A stretch of DNA of 9,422 nt from JAZGAE01 sp036475545 (lineage in GTDB: Bacteria > Pseudomonadota > Alphaproteobacteria > DATDPM01). A program made the position numbers and the translations under genes. Positions 1-5,634 of the stretch are shown piece by piece (within the stretch, counting starts at the first letter, position 1; every line of letters begins with the position of its first letter). The stretch covers positions 1-9,422 of the forward strand of contig JAZGAE010000119.1 of assembly GCA_036475545.1 (NCBI GenBank), read 5' to 3'. The notes below the pieces were generated by a model. The model did no database searches. It was not told the origin of the DNA and saw only the letters and a program-made list of their open reading frames with translations.

Positions 1-1
1 G

Positions 2-388
2 GCCTCGAGCGAATGCTACCGCAGACGCTCCGCCGCAAAGGGTGCGGGTCGCGTACGTGGGGGCGACGTGACCGCCATGGTCTTGCCGGACGAGGAATTC
101 GACGCCGCGGTATGCGCCTGCCTTTACATGCTTTTGCCGACGCTCAAGCCCGAGTATGCGGAGATCTTGTGGCGCGCGGACTTGGCCCGCGAGCCGCGGG
201 AGCATACCGCGAAGCAATTGGGGACCACGGCCAACAACGTAGCGGTGCGCCTCTATCGCGCACGCTCGGCGCTTCGCAAGAGGCTGGAACAGATGTGCCT
301 GACCTGTCCCACCCACGGCTTTGTCGATTGTACGTGCGACTATGCGAGCACGATGCGGACGGCCCTTGCGAAGGTGAACAGAGCGTGA
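2..388 (+). CDS. ECF-type RNA polymerase sigma factor, C-terminal part (5' end outside window), with Cys-rich tail
   Basis: The reading frame is open from the left edge, so the N-terminus (region 2) is missing; about 128 residues are visible. The GTG at 68 is probably internal. The first visible residues are Arg-rich, as expected for the linker after sigma region 2. Residues after position 68 match sigma-70 region 4: a helix around LLPTLKPEYAEILWRADL, then a helix-turn-helix (TAKQLGTTANNVAVRLYRAR) that in this family reads the -35 element. After region 4 comes a tail with four cysteines in a CxxC-x7-CxC pattern (codons at about 296-337) and a His between them, suggesting a metal or redox site. 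Copper-responsive CorE-type ECF factors have a C-terminal Cys-rich domain, but similar short Cys tails also occur in ECF factors of unknown signal. No anti-sigma gene follows; the next gene encodes a cupredoxin. Family call is firm; the metal-sensing role is inference. Confidence 0.88.
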   Translation, partial: ASSECYRRRSAAKGAGRVRGGDVTAMVLPDEEFDAAVCACLYMLLPTLKPEYAEILWRADLAREPREHTAKQLGTTANNVAVRLYRARSALRKRLEQMCLTCPTHGFVDCTCDYASTMRTALAKVNRA

Positions 389-444
389 GCGATCCTTCCG
401 CAGCTTGTCCCGAAAGTGTGGAACGGCCGGGAGTTGCAACGTGA

Positions 445-494
445 CGGCATCGATGCCGCCGAGGCGTGACAGTCACGAGCAATTCCCTAATTGC
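445..494. promoter_or_regulatory. Cluster of three inverted repeats between sigma factor and cupredoxin genes
   Basis: Three dyads lie within 50 bp in the 235 bp intergenic region. They are a 14-bp perfect palindrome (cggcatcgatgccg, 445-458), cgtgac-a-gtcacg (465-477), and gcaatt-ccct-aattgc (479-494). A further direct copy of cgtgac lies at 440-445, 25 bp before the second. The third can form a 6-bp stem with a 4-nt loop, but no T-run follows, so a normal intrinsic terminator is unlikely. They could be regulator sites or weak RNA hairpins ending the sigma transcript. No clear -35/-10 pair was found for the cupredoxin gene; a GGAAC at 519-523 resembles an ECF -35 core but has no convincing -10 partner. 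Confidence 0.35.
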
Positions 495-623
495 CGTGCG
501 TTCGTTCGAGCTGGTGCGGGAACGAGGGGACGGTCGCTGCTTTGGGGACGGGTTCGCAAGGTGGAGGCCTGTGAATCCGAGTAAACGGGAGACTGAACGA
601 GGAACAAGTCCGGAGTAACAGCT

Positions 624-1127
624 ATGCATAAGGACAAGCATGTCTTCAATACACCTCATCGCATCGCGCTGGTTGGCCTGATTGTGGCCGGCACATCAGC
701 CGTGGCGTTGGCCGATCCGGAACACGGCCATGGCATGAAAGGCGGAGAGCCTGGTCAGCTAAGCGAGGTGACCCGCACGATCCGGATCGAGGCCCGCGAC
801 ATCGCTTTCGACAAGGCACGAATCGAGGTGAAGGAGGGGGAAACCGTCCGCTTCGTCATCACGAATGTGGGCGAACTGGTCCACGACTTCACGTTGGGAC
901 CGCCCGACGTTCAGGAGCGCCACCGCTATGAGATGGTGAAGATGATGCAAGACGGGATGATGGACGGGGCGATGACGCACGACGACCCGAACGCCGTCCT
1001 CGTCAAGCCGGGGGAGACGAAGGAACTGATCTGGAAGTTCTCGGAGGCCGATGACTTCGAGTTCGGATGTAACCAGCACGGTCATTACGAAGTCGGGATG
1101 AAGGGGCGGATTCACATAGAGGATTAA
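624..1127 (+). CDS. Exported cupredoxin (plastocyanin/azurin-like copper protein)
   Basis: The protein has 167 residues. A Sec-type signal peptide is visible: a basic/polar start, a hydrophobic stretch at about 14-29 and an Ala-Leu-Ala site before Asp31, so the mature protein should be periplasmic or extracytoplasmic. The rest is one cupredoxin domain (about 50-167). Likely type-1 copper ligands are His87 (in VHDF), Cys149, His154 and Met159, in the C-x4-H-x4-M arrangement typical of the family, within FGCNQHGHYEVGM. His and Met are frequent elsewhere: a His/Met-rich stretch after the signal peptide (34-38) and a Met-rich insertion at about 104-117. These suggest extra Cu(I) binding and a role in copper handling rather than simple electron transfer, though electron transfer is not excluded. 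GGAG at 612-615, 8 nt before the ATG, supports this start. The ECF factor upstream may control it. Confidence 0.9.
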   Translation: MHKDKHVFNTPHRIALVGLIVAGTSAVALADPEHGHGMKGGEPGQLSEVTRTIRIEARDIAFDKARIEVKEGETVRFVITNVGELVHDFTLGPPDVQERHRYEMVKMMQDGMMDGAMTHDDPNAVLVKPGETKELIWKFSEADDFEFGCNQHGHYEVGMKGRIHIED

Positions 1128-1149
1128 GCGAAACCGCCGCCCACCTTAT

Positions 1150-1192
1150 GCCGTCGGGCGGAATGCCCTGGGCACGGGGCTCGCCAGACGGC
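1150..1192 (+). terminator. Possible stem-loop ending the cupredoxin transcript
   Basis: The arms gccgtcgggcg (1150-1160) and cgccagacggc (1182-1192) pair at 10 of 11 positions, and an inner tgccctgggca (1164-1174) is itself a dyad. The structure starts 23 bp after the cupredoxin stop, a normal place for a terminator. No T-run follows, so it may instead stabilise the mRNA end or work with Rho. Confidence 0.35.
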
Positions 1193-1491
1193 AACCCCGG
1201 GGCCGGGCTGGCGTCGGAGGTCAGCGCGCTGACCCGCGAACGGCGTGGAGGCGGACACGCCGGTCCCCGTGTCCCTTCCGGGGGAAGATGTGTCGGGGGC
1301 GAGAATTGCCCGCCGCAGCCGTGCCCAGTGGCCCGCCCCATATGCAGAATATTGGATTGCCTGAATCGGGAGCCGTACAGTCCTTGCCCAAAGCCTCCGA
1401 AGGGGGTGGCGGCCATGTGCATACCCAGAGCAGGAGCGATCCCGAGCACTGACAAGGCATCCACAGGCGCTGGCGCCCCGTTGAGGAGCCG

Positions 1492-1523
1492 CCGCTCCCG
1501 GCGTGGCGCCGGGGCCGGAGCGG
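1492..1523. repeat. Nested GC-rich hairpin
   Basis: The outer arms ccgctcc (1492-1498) and ggagcgg (1517-1523) pair perfectly. Inside them cggcg (1499-1503) and cgccg (1507-1511) pair around a 3-nt loop. AT-rich sequence follows (about 1532-1560), but no clean T-run. It lies some 400 bp before ino1; role unknown. Confidence 0.35.
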
Positions 1524-1661
1524 TCAGCGCTCGAAAATTAGCTCTATATTTCAGATGATTAGCGGCCCGCTCGATTGCCGCCTTCTTGTGAAGGGCCAAT
1601 CGCGGGGTGGCCGTCGAACGAGAAGGGGATGAAGCTCGACGATGGCCGCTGGCGGCGTCGT

Positions 1662-1689
1662 TTGACACTCAAACGCCGCGGAACATAGA
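1662..1689 (+). promoter_or_regulatory. Candidate sigma-70 promoter for ino1, overlapping a dyad
   Basis: A perfect TTGACA (1662-1667) is followed after 16 bp by CATAGA (1684-1689), which matches TATAAT at only three positions. The -35 box lies inside an inverted repeat: gcggc (1652-1656) and gtttga (1660-1665) pair with tcaaac (1669-1674) and gccgc (1675-1679), with a 3-nt bulge and 3-nt loop. A repressor binding the dyad could block the -35, but this is inference. Initiation near 1697 would give an ino1 leader of roughly 220 nt. Confidence 0.3.
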
Positions 1690-1852
1690 AAAGAATCTTC
1701 GCGCGGCATATCTGTAGTAAATTATCGCCGCACACCGGATCGCACCACGACTCTGGCGCGAAACTTGCTTTCGGCCGGCACAGGCCCTGGGGCGCGGATT
1801 TTGCCGCGACGGCCTCTAGGCAGCGCCGATATTCACTCTCTTTGTGGAGACT

Positions 1853-1866
1853 CACCCGGCCGGGTG
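1853..1866. promoter_or_regulatory. 14-bp perfect palindrome in the ino1 leader
   Basis: cacccggccgggtg is perfectly symmetric and lies 52 bp before the ino1 ATG. It could be an operator or a short hairpin in the leader RNA. GC-rich palindromes of this length can also occur by chance. Confidence 0.3.
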
Positions 1867-1901
1867 TTTCCGATGCGCTTGGCGTTCGGGAGACCTTTGC
1901 G

Positions 1902-1909
1902 AAAGGAGG
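1902..1909 (+). promoter_or_regulatory. Strong ribosome binding site deciding the ino1 start
   Basis: AAAGGAGG ends 9 nt before the ATG at 1919. The same frame stays open upstream to a GTG at 1844, but that start would add 25 residues with no family resemblance ahead of the conserved NAD-binding N-terminus, so 1919 is preferred. Confidence 0.85.
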
Positions 1910-1918
1910 CGTAAAATT

Positions 1919-3055
1919 ATGGCCAAAATAAAATTGGCGATTGCAGGGATCGGAAATTGCGCGAGTTCGTTGGTACAGGGCATCGCGTACTACAAGAGGT
2001 GCGGCGACGACGACGTAGTAGGGCTCATGCACCCGAGCATCGGCGGTTTGGGCCCCGGTGATTTGGAGGTCGTGGCCGCCTTCGACATCGATCGCCGCAA
2101 GGTGGGCAAGCCTCTCGAGCAGGCCATCTTCGCAAAACCGAACTGCACGATGGTTTTCGAGAACGAGCTTCCTCCTGCGGGCGTCACCGTTCGAATGGGG
2201 CCCATCCTCGACGGCGTAGCGCCGCACATGAAGGATTACCCGGAAGATGAAGCTTTCCGGCCGACCGACATCGAGCCCGTGAATGTGGCTGAGGCGCTCC
2301 GGGACTCCGGGGCGGAGGTCCTGGTCTGCTACATGCCGGTCGGGTCCGAGCAGGCTGTCCGGCATTACGCCCGAGCGTGTCTGGATGCCGGCGTGGCCAT
2401 GGTGAATTGCGTTCCGGTGTTTATCGCTTCCGATCCCGTGTGGGCAGGCAAGTTCCAGGACGCGGGGTTGCCGATCATCGGCGATGACATCAAGAGCCAA
2501 GTCGGGGCGACCATCGTTCACCGCATGCTGACGCGGCTCTTCGGCGATCGCGGCATCAGTCTCGATCGCACCTACCAGCTCAACACCGGCGGCAACACCG
2601 ACTTCCTGAACATGCTGGCGCTCGAGCGGCTGAAGTCGAAGAAAATCTCGAAGACGGAGTCCGTCCAGTCGCAACTCGATGAGCGGTTGGATTCCCGAAA
2701 CATCCACATCGGGCCTTCGGACTACGTGCCGTGGCAAGGCGACAACAAGGTGTGTTTCATCCGGATGGAGGGACGGGGCTTCGGAGATGCGCCGATCGAG
2801 CTGGAGCTGCGCATGTCCGTCCAGGACTCGCCCAACAGCGCGGGCGTGGTCATCGACGCGGTCCGGTGCGCGAAGCTGGGCGTGGACCGCGGCCTTGGGG
2901 GCGCGCTGGAAGCCGTTTGCGCCTATTACATGAAGAGCCCGCCGACGCAGATGCGGGACTCGGTTGCCCGCGACAAGTGCGACGAGTTCATCGGCGACGC
3001 TGAGCCTGTTGCGGCTGCCCCCGCAGGCATAAAAGAGGTGGCTGCCGCGGAGTAG
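1919..3055 (+). CDS. ino1: myo-Inositol-phosphate synthase (prokaryotic type)
   Basis: The 378-residue product fits the short prokaryotic/actinobacterial type of inositol-1-phosphate synthase (about 360-390 residues), not the ~530-residue eukaryotic one. The family converts D-glucose-6-phosphate to 1L-myo-inositol-1-phosphate (also called 3-phosphate) in the cytoplasm, using NAD+ in an internal redox cycle. Visible signatures are the Rossmann glycine motif GIGNCASSLVQG (10-21), DDIKSQVGAT (189-198), which carries the conserved active-site Lys192, NTGGNTDFLNM (222-232), and SVQDSPNSAGVVID (300-313). The Ala/Glu-rich C-terminal tail (about 360-378) looks like a non-conserved extension. It is the first gene of the inositol block: the fused cytidylyltransferase starts 217 bp later on the same strand and would use its product. 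Co-transcription is possible but the gap is not tight. Confidence 0.95.
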   Translation: MAKIKLAIAGIGNCASSLVQGIAYYKRCGDDDVVGLMHPSIGGLGPGDLEVVAAFDIDRRKVGKPLEQAIFAKPNCTMVFENELPPAGVTVRMGPILDGVAPHMKDYPEDEAFRPTDIEPVNVAEALRDSGAEVLVCYMPVGSEQAVRHYARACLDAGVAMVNCVPVFIASDPVWAGKFQDAGLPIIGDDIKSQVGATIVHRMLTRLFGDRGISLDRTYQLNTGGNTDFLNMLALERLKSKKISKTESVQSQLDERLDSRNIHIGPSDYVPWQGDNKVCFIRMEGRGFGDAPIELELRMSVQDSPNSAGVVIDAVRCAKLGVDRGLGGALEAVCAYYMKSPPTQMRDSVARDKCDEFIGDAEPVAAAPAGIKEVAAAE

Positions 3056-3272
3056 CTGACGGTCCCAGGGATGCCCCGGGGCAGGGCGCCTTGCTGTGGC
3101 CGCGGCGGGGCTGGCGTCGCCGGGGTTGCGGAAAGCCAAACACGGCGAGTTGAGTTCCTAGAGCGCCACCGATCCGTTCGCGGCGCGGTCCTCGAAAGCC
3201 GTGCGGAGGCGGCCGGGGCCGGCAGTCTCGAGGGCGATTCGGTCGAACTCCTCGATCTTTAGGAATTGCGGC
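3056..3272. other. Gap between ino1 and the fused enzyme gene
   Basis: These 217 bp are GC-rich and show no separate gene. The next gene's frame stays open upstream to a GTG at 3201, but without a ribosome site there. A 12-bp palindrome, tgccccggggca (3072-3083), lies 16 bp after the ino1 stop; it may form a small hairpin and has no T-run. No clear promoter was found. Confidence 0.4.
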
Positions 3273-4637
3273 ATGACGGGGCCTGAGGTGCGAAAGGCGG
3301 AGCCGGCGGTCGCCGTACTGTTGGCGGCGGGCAAGGGTACGCGGATCTGTACGAAATCCCGCGGGCCGAAACCTATTGCACGGGTTCTCGGCCTCTCGCT
3401 TGCGGAGCGGGTCGTCTGCACCTTTCTGAAAGACCTTGGGGTGCGACGGTTCGTCGTGGTGGTCGGCCACGAGGCCGAGATCGTCAAAAGCCATTTTCGC
3501 GACATCGCGCTCCGGCGGGGCGCCACGGTCAAGTTCGTCGAGCCCGATGACTGGCGCCGGGGGAACGGCGCCAGCGCCCTCTCGGCGAGGGGCCGCACGG
3601 GGGAGACGCCATTCTATCTTTCCATGACCGACCATCTTTTCGCCCCGGAAATCGGCCGGGTGCTGGCGCGCCACGCCCCGGCGGAGGGGCAGGTGTGTTT
3701 GGCGGTGGACAAGGACAAGAGCGGCGTGTTCGATCCGGAAGACGCCACGCGCGTCAAAGTCGACGGGGATCGCATCAGGGAGATAGCCAAGGATCTCGAA
3801 GACTGGGACGCAGCCGACACGGGCGTGCTGCTGTGCAGCGAAGCGCTCTTCGACGGCCTCGAACGGGCGGCGGCGAGGGGCATGCACGGGCTGTGCGACG
3901 GGCTGCGGGAACTGGCGCGCGAGGGGCGGGCGATCGCGGTGGACGTCACGGGCCACGACTGGCTCGATGTCGACACGCCCGAGGCGGTGCGCGAGGCAGA
4001 GCGCCGGGTGATGAGCCAGCAAGGTAGAAAGATCAGCGACGGCCCGGTTGCGCGCTACCTCAATCGGCCGGTATCCCGGTGGTTGACGCGCTACTTGGTG
4101 CGTACGGCGGTGACGCCGAACCAGATTTCCATTGCTTCGTGGCTGCTGGCGTGCGTCGCCGCGGCCCTGTTCGTGACCGGCGGATACCCGGCGCTGGCCG
4201 CCGGCGGAGTGGTGGCGCAGCTTGCCTCCATCGTCGACGGCTGCGACGGCGAGGTTGCGCGGCTAAGACGCGAGCAAAGCGACTTCGGCGGCTGGTTCGA
4301 CGCGATCCTCGACCGATACGCCGACGCCTTCTTGCTGTTCGGCTTGACGTGGCACGAGTTCGCGGCCACCGGCACGCAAATGTCTTTGGTGATCGGCGTC
4401 GCGGCGATCATCGGCGCCTTCGTGCACAGCTACACGGCTGACAAGTACGACGGAATGATGACGAGGAAGCTCAGAGGCGCGCCCTATTTCAGGCCAGGCC
4501 GGGATGTCCGCACCTTCGTCATCTTTCTCGGCGCGCTGTTAAATGGGCCCCTGTTGGCCCTTGCCGTCATCGCGGTCATGACGAACGTCGACGTCGTCCG
4601 TCGGATCATCCTGTGCGCGCGCGAGGAGAAAGCCTGA
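3273..4637 (+). CDS. Bifunctional inositol-1-phosphate cytidylyltransferase / di-myo-inositol-phosphate-phosphate synthase (IPCT-DIPPS type)
   Basis: The 454-residue protein has two parts. Residues ~10-245 form a sugar-nucleotidyltransferase domain with the nucleotide loop LLAAGKGTR (16-24), a PKP lysine shortly after, an MTDH metal-site motif (118-121), and DWLDVDTPEAV (229-239). Residues ~265-454 form a CDP-alcohol phosphatidyltransferase membrane domain with a complete DxxDGxxAR-x8-GxxxDxxxD motif (Asp322, Asp325, Arg330, Gly339, Asp343, Asp347) and about five or six hydrophobic segments. This fusion is known from Archaeoglobus and other makers of the solute di-myo-inositol phosphate. There the first domain makes CDP-inositol from CTP and inositol-1-phosphate, and the second joins it to another inositol phosphate. 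The ATG at 3273 is chosen because AGGA (3261-3264) lies 8 nt before it. The adjacent inositol synthase supports the substrate. An alternative is that the membrane domain makes another phosphodiester, such as a lipid. Confidence 0.85.
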   Translation: MTGPEVRKAEPAVAVLLAAGKGTRICTKSRGPKPIARVLGLSLAERVVCTFLKDLGVRRFVVVVGHEAEIVKSHFRDIALRRGATVKFVEPDDWRRGNGASALSARGRTGETPFYLSMTDHLFAPEIGRVLARHAPAEGQVCLAVDKDKSGVFDPEDATRVKVDGDRIREIAKDLEDWDAADTGVLLCSEALFDGLERAAARGMHGLCDGLRELAREGRAIAVDVTGHDWLDVDTPEAVREAERRVMSQQGRKISDGPVARYLNRPVSRWLTRYLVRTAVTPNQISIASWLLACVAAALFVTGGYPALAAGGVVAQLASIVDGCDGEVARLRREQSDFGGWFDAILDRYADAFLLFGLTWHEFAATGTQMSLVIGVAAIIGAFVHSYTADKYDGMMTRKLRGAPYFRPGRDVRTFVIFLGALLNGPLLALAVIAVMTNVDVVRRIILCAREEKA

Positions 4638-4678
4638 GACGCGCCGCCGGTTTTCGGATCGGCGCGGCCGGTGCGGGG

Positions 4679-4701
4679 GCCCGGGCCTGGCCTGCCCGGG
4701 C
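4679..4701. terminator. Stem-loop after the fused enzyme gene
   Basis: gcccgggc (4679-4686) pairs with a second copy (4694-4701; the arm is itself palindromic) around a 7-nt loop, giving an 8-bp all-GC stem 41 bp after the stop. No T-run follows, so a Rho-independent terminator is uncertain. Downstream, 4751-4779 holds a weak promoter candidate (TTGATA, 17 bp, TACAGG) that could serve the next gene. Confidence 0.35.
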
Positions 4702-4881
4702 ATCGGCCAAAGGGGTCGCAGGGCGCTTCTTCTATGCCGCGTCGTTGTGCTTGATACTGTGAGCGTTGGCAGGTACAGGCGTACAAAACGGTAGACTTGG
4801 TCGCGGCTCTCATTATTGTTGCGGCCGGCACCTACTTCAAAGTGATCCCAGTTGCGCGGCACCGACAAGAAACAAGGCTCG

Positions 4882-5532
4882 ATGGAAACTCTGCGTCAAG
4901 GTCGGCAGCCGGAGATGGCATCGGCGCTGGAGCGTGTCCGCGAGTTCATCCACCGGCAGTTGGTGGTGGCGCTAACGCCCGTCGCCCGGGGGCTTCTGCG
5001 CCTGAACGTCAGGGCCAACCAGGTTTCGGTGACGGGCGTGCTTCTCAATGTTGTGACGGCGGCGCTGATCATCACCGACGATCTCGTGCTGGCCGGCATC
5101 GTATACCTTGCGGCCGGAACGCTGGACGTGCTCGACGGCATCCTCGCCCGGTTGGCGGAGGACGCTTCGCGGTTCGGCGCTTTTCTGGACTCGACTCTCG
5201 ATCGCGTCTCCGAGGGCGTGGTCTTAGCGGCCATCGCCTACGGCTTCGCCGTCGAGGGGTATGCGGTGAACGCCGCTCTCGTCGTGCTGGCGCTCTTGGG
5301 CTCGTTCCTAGTGAGTTACACCCGGGCCCGGGCCGAAGGCCTGGGCATCGAGTGCAAGGTCGGTCTCGTCACCCGGGCGGAGCGAATCGTTCTGGTGGCC
5401 GTCGGCCTGTTGTCCGGCTTGATGGCCCCGGTGATCTATTTGCTCGTCGTGCTGACGGCGCTCACCGTGAGTCAGCGCATCGTTCACACCGGCCGCCAGC
5501 TCAACGCCAAGGGCTACCGCGAGGCAGGCTGA
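4882..5532 (+). CDS. CDP-alcohol phosphatidyltransferase, resembling phosphatidylinositol-phosphate synthase
   Basis: The 216-residue integral membrane protein has a perfect CDP-alcohol phosphatidyltransferase motif (Asp82, Asp85, Gly86, Arg90, Gly99, Asp103, Asp107) and about six hydrophobic segments. The family transfers a phosphatidyl group from a CDP-linked lipid to an alcohol at a metal site. Several details favour inositol phosphate over glycerol phosphate as acceptor: the last Asp is followed by RVSEG, where actinobacterial PIP synthases have a similar R-I-S-D-G; SYTRARAEGLG (145-155) matches the S-Y-x-K/R-A-R-A-E segment of those enzymes; and TRAERIV (164-170) matches their E-R-L/I arginine segment. 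PGP synthase remains possible. The neighbouring ino1 supports the inositol reading. The ATG at 4882 has only a weak AAGG upstream (4874-4877); an in-frame TTG at 4852 and ATG at 4915 are alternatives. It ends 102 bp from the convergent H1-like gene. Confidence 0.85.
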   Translation: METLRQGRQPEMASALERVREFIHRQLVVALTPVARGLLRLNVRANQVSVTGVLLNVVTAALIITDDLVLAGIVYLAAGTLDVLDGILARLAEDASRFGAFLDSTLDRVSEGVVLAAIAYGFAVEGYAVNAALVVLALLGSFLVSYTRARAEGLGIECKVGLVTRAERIVLVAVGLLSGLMAPVIYLLVVLTALTVSQRIVHTGRQLNAKGYREAG

Positions 5533-5576
5533 CCGGCCGCCCGAACACGCGGGCTTGCCAATGGGAGAGGGGCCGG
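5533..5576. terminator. Possible bidirectional stem-loop between convergent genes
   Basis: Starting right after the phosphatidyltransferase stop, ccggcc (5533-5538) can pair with ggccgg (5571-5576). Inside, gcccg (5539-5543) pairs with cgggc (5550-5554) around a 6-nt loop. Both genes around it read towards it. T-rich sequence at 5636-5650 belongs to the H1-like gene's 3' end, so a classical terminator is not shown. Confidence 0.25.
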
Positions 5577-5634
5577 CGTGCTGGGATGAGGCCAGCGCGA
5601 CCGGTCTGCCGGACGATCCGCTTCAGCTACCTCT

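Larger units (their letters stand above)
1128..1918. other. Long intergenic region without a convincing gene
   Basis: About 790 bp separate the cupredoxin stop from the ino1 start. Open frames exist on both strands (for example 1148-1558 + and 1003-1668 -), but their products are low-complexity Gly/Pro/Arg/Ala sequences with no recognisable domain, and frames this long arise by chance in GC-rich DNA. No tRNA or rRNA was recognised. The region holds several inverted repeats and a promoter candidate, listed separately. The segment 1680-1740 is AT-richer than its surroundings, consistent with a promoter zone for ino1. Confidence 0.6.

Noticed and set aside
1148..1558. Cys- and Pro-containing + strand frame after the cupredoxin gene
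   Set aside because: It has no ribosome site or domain, overlaps the terminator-like dyad, and long frames are common in GC-rich spacer.
1844..1918. N-terminal extension of ino1 from GTG 1844
   Set aside because: The extension has no family similarity and includes the strong AAAGGAGG site that serves the ATG at 1919.
1559..3139. 526-codon - strand frame
   Set aside because: It is antisense to ino1, which has several family signatures; the translated product has no recognisable motif.
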